Origin: an uncultured Prevotellaceae bacterium
GTDB lineage: Bacteria > Bacteroidota > Bacteroidia > Bacteroidales > Bacteroidaceae
NCBI GenBank assembly: GCA_900316585.1
Contig: ONDM01000003.1
Span: 62,001 to 126,000 of the forward strand
Direction of reading: 5' to 3'
DNA length: 64,000 nt
Shown: positions 52,508-61,623 of the stretch, piece by piece
Numbering within the stretch: position 1 is the stretch's first letter
Layout: each line of letters opens with the position of its first letter
Position numbers and translations under genes: made by a program
The notes under the pieces: model-generated
The model's database searches: none
Seen by the model: the letters and a program-made list of their open reading frames with translations, nothing else
Told to the model about the DNA's origin: nothing

Positions 52508-53368
52508 ATGAATAAGAAGGTATTATTTATCTGTTTGTTGACTTTCATTGGTTTACAGTCTTGTCAATCTGATACGGTCTACGTCCTTAAGGCTGGCTCT
52601 GTGAGCATGACCATTGATGCAGAAAATGGAGCTCGAATTATATCATTTAAATTTGGTGATAGGGAAGTCTTGTCCCAACTGCATAGGGGAGAGTCATTTG
52701 GTAGTACCTTTTGGACCAGTCCACAGAAGGACTGGAACTGGCCACCCGTGCCTGAATTTGACAAACTTCCATATACTGTGGAGCAGAAAGATGGAAAATT
52801 GGTTATGAAAAGCGAGATTTCAGAACAACTTAAATATCGGATTATAAAATCTTTTTCTGCTGATGAGGAAACACAATCTATTCTTGTTACTTATACAGTA
52901 GTCAATGAAAGTGGTGAGGATCGAAGTGTGGCTCCATGGGAAATCAGTCGTGTTCCCAATGCCGGACAGATTTTCTTTGATACTCCTGTAAATGAGATTT
53001 CACCAGCTGGCTTGTTGGATTTTCATGAGGTTGAGGGTCTTTCATGGTATCAGGCAGATGTGGCAAATGAAAACCGTAAGATTAATGCCGATGGAAAAGG
53101 TTGGCTTGCTTATGCCAATGACGGCTTGTTGCTGGTGAAGCAGTTCCAGGATTTGGACTCCTCGGACCCTGCTCCCGGTGAGGCCGAGGTTCAGGTTTAT
53201 GTAAATAATGGGAAGACATACATAGAACTTGAAAGTCAAGGTACATATACCCATCTGCATCCAGGAGAGCAGCTTGAGTGGACAGTCCGTTGGATGCTTG
53301 TTCCTTATGAAGGTGAATCAGAATCTCCAGAAAATCTTATTTCACAAGTAAGAAAATTGCTTAAATGA
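52508..53368 (+). CDS. DUF4380-like (mutarotase-fold) lipoprotein
   Basis: 286 residues from the ATG at 52508 (the frame is open from 52445, but the chosen start gives the lipoprotein signal MNKKVLFICLLTFIGLQSC). The mature protein is all-beta and resembles galactose-mutarotase-like/DUF4380 proteins: SMTIDAENGARIISFKFGDREVL, FWTSPQKDWNWPPVP, TYTVVNESGEDRSVAPWEISRVP and LEWTVRWMLVPY. It should bind or isomerise a sugar at the outer membrane, but the catalytic His/Glu pair is not obvious. It is monocistronic and ends in a shared terminator. Confidence 0.75.
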   Translation: MNKKVLFICLLTFIGLQSCQSDTVYVLKAGSVSMTIDAENGARIISFKFGDREVLSQLHRGESFGSTFWTSPQKDWNWPPVPEFDKLPYTVEQKDGKLVMKSEISEQLKYRIIKSFSADEETQSILVTYTVVNESGEDRSVAPWEISRVPNAGQIFFDTPVNEISPAGLLDFHEVEGLSWYQADVANENRKINADGKGWLAYANDGLLLVKQFQDLDSSDPAPGEAEVQVYVNNGKTYIELESQGTYTHLHPGEQLEWTVRWMLVPYEGESESPENLISQVRKLLK

Positions 53369-53390
53369 TAGATTTAATAAAGTCATCATT

Positions 53391-53466
53391 TTTCGGGTTT
53401 CCTTAAGGAGAAAATTATTTCTCTAGTTAGAGAAAAATATTTCCCTAGTTAGGAAAAAATTTTGTG
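53391..53466. repeat. Clustered palindromes TTTCTC-TAGTTA-GAGAAA
   Basis: Non-coding stretch with linked dyads: GAGAAAatTATTTCTC, TTTCTCTAGTTAGAGAAA and TTTCCCTAGTTAGGAAA, plus a trailing half. The TAGTTA loop occurs twice. A related GAGAAA / TTTCTC dyad is at 29148-29170. It looks like a REP-like intergenic element rather than a terminator. Confidence 0.5.
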
Positions 53467-53529
53467 TCCTAAATCGTATTATAATTTTACGAAAGGCATA
53501 GCTGTAAATTCATTGGATAGTGTTAAAGA

Positions 53530-53559
53530 AAAAAGAGGATTTTGATGAATCCTCTTTTT
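53530..53559. terminator. Bidirectional terminator
   Basis: AAAAAGAGGATT (53530-53541) / AATCCTCTTTTT (53548-53559), 12-bp stem, 6-nt loop. It serves the plus-strand lipoprotein gene and the convergent gene ending at 53580. Confidence 0.85.
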
Positions 53560-53579
53560 GATAATGTCTTATGTTACTT

Positions 53580-54041
53580 TTACTGTTTTTTGAATGGTCC
53601 ACCATAGCTGATAGTACCGTATTGGATAGGATTGAAGTTAGCATTCAGGTACACGTTGTATAATTTCTCATTCAGGTGTACCTTGCCATTCTCATCCACA
53701 TCTGAAATAATCTTCACGTCTTTCAGCATATTAGCCTTGGCCTCCAAGGTTACCATTTTTGAGACCAATTCTTCTTGAAAAGCCATTCGCGCTGCCTCTC
53801 GGTTGTAACGTTTAAATCGGTCTCGTCTCCCTTTTACCTCAAAAAACGTGTATAGTTTCCATAAGTGCTTTTGCTTAAGCTGAATTGAGTTCAGACTGTC
53901 ATAGTCCAGTTGAGACATAGGGGTAAAAACGGTGAGCAATACTTCGTCAATGTCCAGATTGTCTGGACCTTTTTCTTTGGCCAGTTCTACCAAGTCGGCT
54001 GAAATCTGCCTGCTAATCAAATCATACTTATATATGTTCAT
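53580..54041 (-). CDS. Hypothetical protein
   Basis: 153 residues, no signal peptide or membrane segment. It is polar and mostly helical, with a basic stretch (EVKGRRDRFKRYNREAARMAFQ, about 75-95) that could contact nucleic acid, and a short beta-rich C-terminus (KLYNVYLNANFNPIQYG). Family not recognised. Codon use and the compact layout with a -7 box (TATATTTG at 54115-54122, minus) support a real gene. It stands alone between two terminators. Confidence 0.7.
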   Translation of the reverse strand: MNIYKYDLISRQISADLVELAKEKGPDNLDIDEVLLTVFTPMSQLDYDSLNSIQLKQKHLWKLYTFFEVKGRRDRFKRYNREAARMAFQEELVSKMVTLEAKANMLKDVKIISDVDENGKVHLNEKLYNVYLNANFNPIQYGTISYGGPFKKQ

Positions 54042-54114
54042 TGTAGTAGTAAGATGAAGGGACCTTTTCCCTTTTATTAGTTTACAAACCTTCTTTTAAT
54101 ATGTTTTTCGCTTA

Positions 54115-54122
54115 CAAATATA
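54115..54122 (-). promoter_or_regulatory. -7 box of the 153-residue hypothetical gene
   Basis: TATATTTG on the minus strand, 73 nt before the start. No clear -33 box. The remaining AT-rich gap 54123-54240 shows nothing else. Confidence 0.45.
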
Positions 54123-54246
54123 TAATTTTTTATTCGAACATTCACATTTCGTGCCCGTTATGTTTTAAAAAAAAGTGTTTTTTTACAAAAAATGTTTCGG
54201 AATTCTTGAATTATTTAAATATATCTCTAGTTTCAATAGTGTTCAT

Positions 54247-54282
54247 ACAAAAGAGGCTTGCTGTACAGCAAGCCTCTTTTGT
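54247..54282. terminator. Perfect palindromic terminator of the lacI-MFS operon
   Basis: 36-bp perfect palindrome (centre 54264/54265) made of ACAAAAGAGGCTTGCTGT and its complement. It lies 35 nt after the end of the minus-strand MFS gene. Confidence 0.85.
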
Positions 54283-54316
54283 TGTCAGGTACTCAACCGA
54301 ACTTCTTATATAAAGG

Positions 54317-55666
54317 TTATTCAGTTTTATGCTCTTTTATAACTTTTACCAAAGCTGCAGCTATGAAAAGTAGGATTCCTGACAGGAAAAGCATGCCAGG
54401 CTGGTTGGCTGCACCATTTTCAGCAGTGCCGATTATACTCAGAATTACACCACCTAGGAGGGCAGCAATAATCTGTGGCAAACAGATAGTTCCGTTGAAA
54501 AGTCCTAGATAAGTTCCCATATGGCCCACACCAGAGAGGGCATTGGTCAAGATGGTGAACGGTAGAGCCAGCATGGCTGCCCATGCAGCACCAATCATGA
54601 GGAAGCTTATGAATAGTACGTACTGATCATGGATGTAATAGGTACTGATGAAGCCAATACCTCCAATAATGAGGCTGACAATGTATGCTACTTTGTGATT
54701 TTTGAACATTGGAATGACCACAGCCCAAATGACAGAACCTATAGCTTGCACAGCAAATAGCACGCCTACCCAGTTACCTGCTGCTTGATATTCAGGAGAG
54801 GCAACTTGAATGACACCATCCACTACAGGAGCATTGAATGCGTTGGCAGCTATGGCACCATTGGTATAATTCCACATATAGAGGAATGCTGCCCAGCAGA
54901 AGAATTGAACCAGACCGACAGTCCAGAAAGCCTTAGGGGCATTGACCAGTAGTTTGAACATGCTCACGTTCTCATCCTCTTTCGGCTTTTCTGTCAATCC
55001 GTTGTATTCAGCATATTCCTGTGGGTTCCATTCTTTTACCTTGCTAGTAGTATAGATGACACAGAGAATCAAGATGAGGGCTCCAATGTAGAAGGAGTAG
55101 ATGACAGAATCGGGTACCACACCTTCGGGGGCAATGTTGCTGATGCCTATTGCTGTGAAGACGATAGGGAAGAGGTAACCCACCAGAGAGCCTGCATTGC
55201 AGAGGAAACTTTGGATGGAGTAAGCCAAGCCCTTTTGTTTCTCATTGACCATGTCACCTACCAGCATCTTGAATGGCTGCATAGCCATGTTGATACTGGT
55301 ATCTAGGAACATTAGTGAGATTAGGCCAAAGATCATTGCAGTGCTCACAGCCATGCCGAAACTACCGGCATTAGGAAGCATGCACATCACAAGAACGGCT
55401 ACTGTTGCACCAATGAAAAGGTATGGAATACGACGTCCAAAACGGCACCAAGTCTTGTCACTGTATTTACCTACCAATGGTTGTACAATTATACCCATTA
55501 GTGGAGGTAGAATCCAGAAGAAACTCAGGTCATGTGGATCAGCACCCAGAGTGGCAAAGATACGGCTAATATTGGCACTTTGCAGGGCATACGCGATTTG
55601 TACGCCAAAAAATCCAAAGCTCAGATTCCAGAGCTTCCAGAAATTTAAGTCAGGTTTTTGTTTCAT
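54317..55666 (-). CDS. Maltose/sugar MFS transporter (SLC45/GPH-like)
   Basis: 449 residues with 12 hydrophobic segments. The N-terminus LNFWKLWNLSFGFFGVQIAYALQ and the loop VGKYSDKTWCRFGRRIPYLFIG are typical of Bacteroidales maltose-type and SLC45 sucrose-type symporters. It is an inner-membrane importer. It lies 24 bp downstream of the lacI gene on the same strand and next to the Sus operon, so its cargo is most likely maltose or short maltodextrins released in the periplasm. Substrate is inferred from context. Confidence 0.88.
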   Translation of the reverse strand: MKQKPDLNFWKLWNLSFGFFGVQIAYALQSANISRIFATLGADPHDLSFFWILPPLMGIIVQPLVGKYSDKTWCRFGRRIPYLFIGATVAVLVMCMLPNAGSFGMAVSTAMIFGLISLMFLDTSINMAMQPFKMLVGDMVNEKQKGLAYSIQSFLCNAGSLVGYLFPIVFTAIGISNIAPEGVVPDSVIYSFYIGALILILCVIYTTSKVKEWNPQEYAEYNGLTEKPKEDENVSMFKLLVNAPKAFWTVGLVQFFCWAAFLYMWNYTNGAIAANAFNAPVVDGVIQVASPEYQAAGNWVGVLFAVQAIGSVIWAVVIPMFKNHKVAYIVSLIIGGIGFISTYYIHDQYVLFISFLMIGAAWAAMLALPFTILTNALSGVGHMGTYLGLFNGTICLPQIIAALLGGVILSIIGTAENGAANQPGMLFLSGILLFIAAALVKVIKEHKTE

Positions 55667-55690
55667 TAGTATTATATTTGCTTTTTATGT

Positions 55691-56737
55691 TTAGTCTTTT
55701 TGAATGTCGGGGCTGACCGGACGGGTGGTTCCACGTACAATTAGCTTAGTTTTGATAATTTGGTTACGGTACTTCCCGGGTGGAATACGTCCTTCCAACT
55801 GGTCTATAAGTGCCTTTGCAGCTTCTTCACCCACACGTAACCCTCGTTGCTCAACAGTGGTGAGTTGCGGTTCACAGCTTATGGCACGCGTTCCGTTGGT
55901 GAAACCACAGATGGAGATATCTTCTGGTACACGCATTCCCATGCGTTTCACAGAGTAGAGTATACCCAAAGCCGTGTCATCATTGGTAGCAAAGAATCCA
56001 TCAGGATAGAGGCTACTTATTACTTTTGGGGTTATGGTTTCTGCATCATTCCGGTTGTCACATAGAATCACCATTTCTTTGCGATAAGGTATTCCATATT
56101 TAAGTAGGGCATCCTTATAGCCATTGAAGCGGTTTTTGGAAATCTCCAAGTTCATGTTGGCTGAATAGTGACAAATGTTTCTGCATCCTGTTTTAATTAG
56201 GTGTTCGGTTGCAGTGAAAGCACCTTGATAGTCGTCCACCACTACTCTGCTTGTGCGCAGCCCTGTGCAGATGCGGTCATAGAAAACCAGTGGGATGTTG
56301 TCTTTTATGGCTTCTTCAAAATGAGAATAATCTGTGGTGTCCTTAGCTTGGGAGATGATAATACCCTTGACTTGGGACAGACGGAATGCCTCTAAAATCT
56401 GTTTCTCACGCTCATAGGAATCATCGCTCTGAGCCACCATGATTCTATATTTTGAAGCCAGACAGCATTCCTCTATTCCAGTAAGTACGCGAGAGAAATA
56501 ATGATGTGTGAACTGAGGCACCACTACCCCTATAATTTGAGGACGGGCATGACGTTGGCTTCGAAGGGTGGAAGCCAGTATATTAGGCTGGTATCTATGC
56601 TGCTTTGCATAAGCCTGTATCTGCTTCCTACGCTCTATACTGATGCTGGGACTATCTTTTAGTGCACGTGAAACGGTAGAAACAGAAACGTTCAATGCTT
56701 GAGCAATATCCTTTATTGTAACAATGTTGTCTTCCAT
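55691..56737 (-). CDS. LacI-family transcriptional regulator of the starch genes
   Basis: 348 residues from the start at 56737 (MEDNIVTIKDIAQ); a start 8 codons earlier is open but would lie on the promoter. The N-terminal helix-turn-helix reads VTIKDIAQALNVSVSTVSRALKDSPSIS, with hinge helix ILASTLRS. The effector domain from about 60 is the periplasmic-binding-protein type (IIGVVVPQFTHHYFSRVLTGIEE, PDGFFATNDDTALGILY, ISICGFTNG). It is transcribed with the MFS gene and divergent from susC. Palindromes TGCAAACGTTTGCA at 56820 and 42834 are the likely binding sites. It may take the place of SusR, the regulator of B. thetaiotaomicron sus. Confidence 0.9.
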   Translation of the reverse strand: MEDNIVTIKDIAQALNVSVSTVSRALKDSPSISIERRKQIQAYAKQHRYQPNILASTLRSQRHARPQIIGVVVPQFTHHYFSRVLTGIEECCLASKYRIMVAQSDDSYEREKQILEAFRLSQVKGIIISQAKDTTDYSHFEEAIKDNIPLVFYDRICTGLRTSRVVVDDYQGAFTATEHLIKTGCRNICHYSANMNLEISKNRFNGYKDALLKYGIPYRKEMVILCDNRNDAETITPKVISSLYPDGFFATNDDTALGILYSVKRMGMRVPEDISICGFTNGTRAISCEPQLTTVEQRGLRVGEEAAKALIDQLEGRIPPGKYRNQIIKTKLIVRGTTRPVSPDIQKD

Positions 56738-56758
56738 GGCTTTTTTTAAGGCTCGATA

Positions 56759-56766
56759 CAAAGATA
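56759..56766 (-). promoter_or_regulatory. -7 box of the lacI-MFS operon
   Basis: TATCTTTG on the minus strand, 21 nt before the lacI start. The operator at 56820-56833 lies 53 bp upstream. Confidence 0.55.
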
Positions 56767-56819
56767 CGTATTTTTTTAATATAGGTCAAAATCAATAATA
56801 TAATTCATGAAATCAGCTA

Positions 56820-56833
56820 TGCAAACGTTTGCA
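56820..56833. promoter_or_regulatory. LacI-family operator between lacI and susC
   Basis: TGCAAACGTTTGCA, a perfect palindrome identical to the one before malQ; here it extends to 16 bp (A...T). It begins 68 bp upstream of the susC -7 box (56888), the same distance as at malQ. Confidence 0.85.
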
Positions 56834-56864
56834 TTCGCGTAATGAAAAAAAGTTAGGAAAAATT

Positions 56865-56895
56865 ACTTGCTAACCACAAATTAAATCTAAATTTG
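56865..56895 (+). promoter_or_regulatory. susC promoter
   Basis: CTTG (56865-56868), 19-bp spacer, TAAATTTG (56888-56895). The -33 box is off consensus by one base. Leader of about 60 nt to the susC ATG at 56964. Confidence 0.6.
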
Positions 56896-56963
56896 TATCG
56901 GCTAAGATATGGGCCAACCTAAAAATCTTAAATTTAGTGTTAACTTTAGTATATAAATCGTGC

Positions 56964-59900
56964 ATGAAACAAGTAAATTTTAGAGCCCATCGGGTTCTTG
57001 CCCTTCTTTTAGGGCTGTTCTTGTGTATGAGTACCTATGCACAGACGATTACTGTGAAAGGTCTCGTGAAAGATGCAACTGGAGAAACCGTAATTGGTGC
57101 TAATGTTCTTGAGAAAGGAACAACCAATGGTACTATCACCGATTTCGACGGTGTGTTCCAGCTGCAAGTGAATAGAGGAGCTACAATCGTAGTCTCTTTC
57201 GTTGGATATAAGACTCAGGAACTTGCTGCAGAGCCAAACATGGTTATCACTTTGGAAGATGATTCCGACTTGTTGGAGGAAGTCGTAGTCATCGGTTATG
57301 GTGCTGTGAAGAAGAATGACTTGACAGGTTCTGTAACGGCACTTCGTCCAGATGAGAAGAACCGACCACTAGCTACTTCAGCTCAGGATTTGATGCAAGG
57401 TAAGATTGCCGGTGTAAGTGTGACCAGCAATGGTGGTACTCCTGGTGGTTCAGCTACCATTCGTATTCGTGGTGGATCATCATTGAATGCCAGCAATGAC
57501 CCATTGATCGTTATCGATGGTTTGGCAATGGATAACATCGGTGTCAAGGGTGCGCCTAACGCATTGGCAATGGTTAATCCTAATGATATTGAGAGCTTTA
57601 CCGTACTGAAGGATGCTTCTGCAACTGCCATTTATGGTTCCCGTGGTTCAAATGGTGTTATCATCATCACTACCAAGAAGGGTCGTTCTAACCAGGCTCC
57701 AAGGATTTCTTACAATGGTAATGTCTCTGTTTCTAAGGTGAACAAGACCATTGATCTTCTGGATGCTAAAGAATACCGCAACTTTATCAACAGTTATTAT
57801 GGTGATAACAGCACTGCATCTTCTTTGCTAGGCAATGCGGACACAGACTGGAACAAGGAAATCTTCCGTACAGCCATCAGCACTGACCACAACGTAACTA
57901 TGGCTGGTGGTTTCAAGCATGTTCCTTATCGTCTTTCTTTGGGTTACACCGACCAGAATGGTACACTGAAGACTTCCAACTATCAGCGTTACACTGCCAG
58001 CTTGAATTTGAATCCAAGCTTCTTGGATGATCACCTTACCTTTAATATTAATGGTAAGTTCATGTATGCCAAGACTAGTTATGCAAACACTGGTGCTATT
58101 GGTGCTGCAAACCGTATGGATCCTACTCATCCAGTCTTTGCAAGTGGCTATGACTTGTTCAATGGCTACTTCACTTGGACTGACAATGGAGCTGCTTTGA
58201 ATGATCCAAACTGGCCTGTAACCAAGAACGGTAATGCCGCATCCAACCCTGTAGCTTTGCTGAATGAGACTTCTGATAAGGCTGACTCTTATGATTATAT
58301 GGGTAATGTTGAGGTTGACTACAAGATTCATGGTTTTGAGGATTTGCGTTTGCACATGAACTTCTCTGGTGACTGGGCTAACGGTAAGCAGAACACTATT
58401 CGTGAGCCATGGGGTCAGAGTAATACTTATTATGGCAATAAAGGTTATACGAAGGAAAATAAGTATAATTTGATTTACTCTGCTTATGCACAGTATTACA
58501 AAGACTTCAAGGATGTTCACCATGTAGATGTGATGGGTGGTTATGAGTGGAGTCACAACAAGTTCTGGGGTGACAGCTACTATGCAGGAACTTATCCTTC
58601 TACTAACACTGTAAGTCCTAATCAGCCTTACGATGAGTCTACTGGTATTTGGAAGCAGGAAAGCTATCTGGTTTCATTCTTCGGACGTGCAAACTATAGC
58701 TGGGATGACCGTTATCTCTTGACTGCTACAGTACGTCGTGATGGTTCTTCACGATTCAAAGATCACTGGGCAACCTTCCCATCTGTAGCATTTGCTTGGA
58801 AGATTAAGGATGAGAACTGTTTGAAGTATACTGACTGGGTTTCTGACCTCAAATTCCGTATGGGATGGGGTAAGACAGGTCAGCAGGATGGTATTGGTAA
58901 CTACAATTATTTCGCATCTTACGGTGTGAATACTACCAATGTAGACGGTCGTTATCCTATCAAGGGTGTAAATGACTCTGGTTTACTTTACCGTCCAAAT
59001 GCATACAATGAAAATTTGAAGTGGGAAACCACTACTACCTACAACGTAGGTTTCGACTATGGATTCCTAAATAACCGCATTAGTGGTGCTTTAGATTTGT
59101 ACTGGCGTGAAACTACCGACCTAATTAATACGGCTTATGTATCTGCTGGTTCTAACTTCCGTAACCAGGTAGTAAGCAATATCGGTTCTATGCACAATGC
59201 CGGTGTAGAATTCTCTGTTACCGTTCGTCCTATCCAGACTGAGAACTGGCAGTGGAGCATCACTGCAAATGCAACCTATAATGATAATAAGATTGAGGAA
59301 CTGACAGGTGAGTCATCCGTAGTAAAGACTGGTGGAATCTCAGCAGGTACAGGTAACACTGTTCAGGCTCAGGCTCCTGGTCATCCAAAGAATTCCTTCT
59401 ATGTATACCAGCAGGTATATGGTGCCGATGGTCAGCCATTGGAAGGTGTCTATGTAGACCGCAATGCCGATGGTCAGATTTCTGATGATGACCTTTACTT
59501 CTACAAGAGTCCAGATGCTCCTTTCACAGCAGGTTTGAGCTCTAACCTTCAGTACAAGAACTGGGACTTCGGCTTCACTTTACGTGCAAACTTAGGTAAC
59601 TATGTATTCAATGATACTGAGGCAGGCTTCATGAATATGGACAAGCGTTTTGATAGCTCATTCAGTTATTTGCAGAATGTAACTCATGCATCTGTAGCTC
59701 GTGGATGGAAGACTTATGACCATGCAGTATCTGACTATTGGGTAGAAAATGCTAGCTTCTTGAAGTGTGATAACATCACATTGGGTTATTCATTTGATGG
59801 CCTCTTCAAAGGTTCTTCTTACCAGGGTGCCAGTGGTCGTGTTTACGCTACAGCATCAAATGTATTCACAATAACTAAGTACAGCGGAATTGATCCTGAG

Positions 59901-59975
59901 GTTTATGGTGGTATTGACAATAACATGTATCCTCGTGCATTCTCACTCTTACTTGGTCTGTCATTGAACTTCTAA
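56964..59975 (+). CDS. susC: SusC-like TonB-dependent outer-membrane transporter
   Basis: 1003 residues from the ATG at 56964 (an ATG 9 codons upstream would weaken the signal peptide). Signal to STYA-QTI. Then a CarboxypepD-regulatory-like domain (KGLVKDATGETVIGANVLEKG), a plug domain (TSAQDLMQGKIAGVSV, and IRIRGGSSLNASNDPLIVIDG) and the beta-barrel ending FSLLLGLSLNF with terminal Phe. It forms the channel that imports starch fragments with SusD as lid. It is the first gene of susCDEF and divergent from lacI. Assignment to starch rests on the neighbouring amylase-type genes and the downstream SusE/SusF-like proteins. Confidence 0.95.
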   Translation: MKQVNFRAHRVLALLLGLFLCMSTYAQTITVKGLVKDATGETVIGANVLEKGTTNGTITDFDGVFQLQVNRGATIVVSFVGYKTQELAAEPNMVITLEDDSDLLEEVVVIGYGAVKKNDLTGSVTALRPDEKNRPLATSAQDLMQGKIAGVSVTSNGGTPGGSATIRIRGGSSLNASNDPLIVIDGLAMDNIGVKGAPNALAMVNPNDIESFTVLKDASATAIYGSRGSNGVIIITTKKGRSNQAPRISYNGNVSVSKVNKTIDLLDAKEYRNFINSYYGDNSTASSLLGNADTDWNKEIFRTAISTDHNVTMAGGFKHVPYRLSLGYTDQNGTLKTSNYQRYTASLNLNPSFLDDHLTFNINGKFMYAKTSYANTGAIGAANRMDPTHPVFASGYDLFNGYFTWTDNGAALNDPNWPVTKNGNAASNPVALLNETSDKADSYDYMGNVEVDYKIHGFEDLRLHMNFSGDWANGKQNTIREPWGQSNTYYGNKGYTKENKYNLIYSAYAQYYKDFKDVHHVDVMGGYEWSHNKFWGDSYYAGTYPSTNTVSPNQPYDESTGIWKQESYLVSFFGRANYSWDDRYLLTATVRRDGSSRFKDHWATFPSVAFAWKIKDENCLKYTDWVSDLKFRMGWGKTGQQDGIGNYNYFASYGVNTTNVDGRYPIKGVNDSGLLYRPNAYNENLKWETTTTYNVGFDYGFLNNRISGALDLYWRETTDLINTAYVSAGSNFRNQVVSNIGSMHNAGVEFSVTVRPIQTENWQWSITANATYNDNKIEELTGESSVVKTGGISAGTGNTVQAQAPGHPKNSFYVYQQVYGADGQPLEGVYVDRNADGQISDDDLYFYKSPDAPFTAGLSSNLQYKNWDFGFTLRANLGNYVFNDTEAGFMNMDKRFDSSFSYLQNVTHASVARGWKTYDHAVSDYWVENASFLKCDNITLGYSFDGLFKGSSYQGASGRVYATASNVFTITKYSGIDPEVYGGIDNNMYPRAFSLLLGLSLNF

Positions 59976-59996
59976 TTAACTAATCAAGGTAAAATT

Positions 59997-61604
59997 ATGA
60001 ACTTAAGATATTTCAAAAATATAATCCCAGCAGCAGTAACACTGTTAGCTTTGGGCATGAGTTCTTGCACCAAGGATTTGGATGTGACCCCAATCGACCC
60101 AGGTACCATCATGGAGGTTGATGAGGCTGCTCTTTATTCCAAGTGCTATGCCAATATGGCATTGGCAGGTAACACGGGTGCAGACGGTGACTGTGATATC
60201 GATGGTCTGGATGGCGGTACTTCTGGTTTCGTACGTCAGATGTGGAATGCCGGTGAATTGCCTACAGACGAAGCTATCTGTGCATGGGGTGACCCAGGTA
60301 TTCCTGCATTTAACTATAATACATGGGATGCTGCACATCCTATGTTGATGGGTTTCTACTATCGCTTGTATGCAGGTATAGATTTTTGCAACCATTATTT
60401 GGATGTATGTGAAGGCATAGACGCCACTCGTTATGCAGAAGTTCGCTTCTTGCGTGCATTATATTACTATTATCTGATGGACCTTTATGGAAACGTTCCA
60501 TTTGCTTTGGAAATTTCTGCTGAGAGTCCAGAGCAGATTTCAAGAGCTGAACTTTTCAATTGGATTGAATCTGAATTGAAGGAGGCAGTTGGTAGTATGC
60601 TTACACCTGCTGCTCGTACCAGCTCTTCCGATGGCTATGGTCGTGCAGATCAAGATGCAGCAAATCTGCTTTTAGCTCGTATGTATCTGAATGCAGAGGT
60701 TTATACTGGTTCTGCTCGTTGGGCTGATGCTAAGACCTATGCAGAGAAGGTTATCAATGGCCCTCACAAACTCCATACAACACCAGTGAATGGATGGACT
60801 GCTTATCAGATGTTGTTTATGGGTGACAATGGTGAGAATGGTGCTTCTGTAGAGGCAATTCTTCCATTGTTGCAGGATGGTGTAACCACTACAGCTTACT
60901 GTACTACATTGTTCTTGATGGCTTCTACCTGGAAGTCTGATATGAATACTACTTCAGATTATGGTTCAATAGAGTTCTGGGCTGGAAACCGTGCTAGAAG
61001 ACCTCTTCTAGATAAGTTCTTCCCAACTTCCGATGCTCCTGCAGTGGATACTCCAGAAATGCAGAAAGCAGCAGGTGATGATCGTGCCTTATTCTTTGGC
61101 TTAGGAAGAAAGTCTCTTCCTGTTACTGTTCCTACCGATTTTGAGTATGGTTATTCAGTGAAGAAGTTCCGTAATACTTATGCTAATGGTGGTTCTGGTC
61201 ATAATTCAAAGTTCATTGATACTGATTATTTCTTGATGCGTTCTGCTGAGGCTTATTTGATAGCAGCTGAGGCTGATGCTCGTCTGAATGGAGGAAGAAC
61301 TACTTCTGCTGGTTCAGGTTATATTAATCAGCTTCGTTATCGTGCTAATGCTACCACACAATCTTCTTATACCACAGAAGAGATTCTGGATGAACGTGCA
61401 CGTGAACTTTACTATGAAGGTTTCCGCCGTACCGACCTGATTCGTTATGGTTACTTTGGCGGTTCAAACAGTAGCAAGTATCTTTGGGAATGGAAGGGTG
61501 GTGCAGAAAACGGTACCAGTTTGCCTGCTTATCGTAACCTGTATGCTATTCCTGCTGAGGATATCAATGCTAATCCAAAATTGACTCAGAACCCAGGTTA
61601 TTAA
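59997..61604 (+). CDS. susD: SusD-like starch-binding lipoprotein
   Basis: 535 residues with lipoprotein signal ending LGMSSC followed by TKDLD, an acidic stretch of the kind that sends lipoproteins to the cell surface in Bacteroidetes. SusD/RagB fold: RFLRALYYYYLMDLYGNVPF in the TPR part, DANLLLARMYLNAEVYTG-like helix, and LDERARELYYEGFRRTDLIRYG near the C-terminus. It binds starch helices and closes the SusC barrel. It lies 21 bp after susC. Confidence 0.95.
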   Translation: MNLRYFKNIIPAAVTLLALGMSSCTKDLDVTPIDPGTIMEVDEAALYSKCYANMALAGNTGADGDCDIDGLDGGTSGFVRQMWNAGELPTDEAICAWGDPGIPAFNYNTWDAAHPMLMGFYYRLYAGIDFCNHYLDVCEGIDATRYAEVRFLRALYYYYLMDLYGNVPFALEISAESPEQISRAELFNWIESELKEAVGSMLTPAARTSSSDGYGRADQDAANLLLARMYLNAEVYTGSARWADAKTYAEKVINGPHKLHTTPVNGWTAYQMLFMGDNGENGASVEAILPLLQDGVTTTAYCTTLFLMASTWKSDMNTTSDYGSIEFWAGNRARRPLLDKFFPTSDAPAVDTPEMQKAAGDDRALFFGLGRKSLPVTVPTDFEYGYSVKKFRNTYANGGSGHNSKFIDTDYFLMRSAEAYLIAAEADARLNGGRTTSAGSGYINQLRYRANATTQSSYTTEEILDERARELYYEGFRRTDLIRYGYFGGSNSSKYLWEWKGGAENGTSLPAYRNLYAIPAEDINANPKLTQNPGY

Positions 61605-61623
61605 TTCTAAAAGCAAGAAGATT

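Noticed and set aside
57828..58556. 242-codon open frame on the minus strand within susC
   Set aside because: Shadow of the SusC frame; low-complexity Ile/Val/Thr composition typical of antisense frames.
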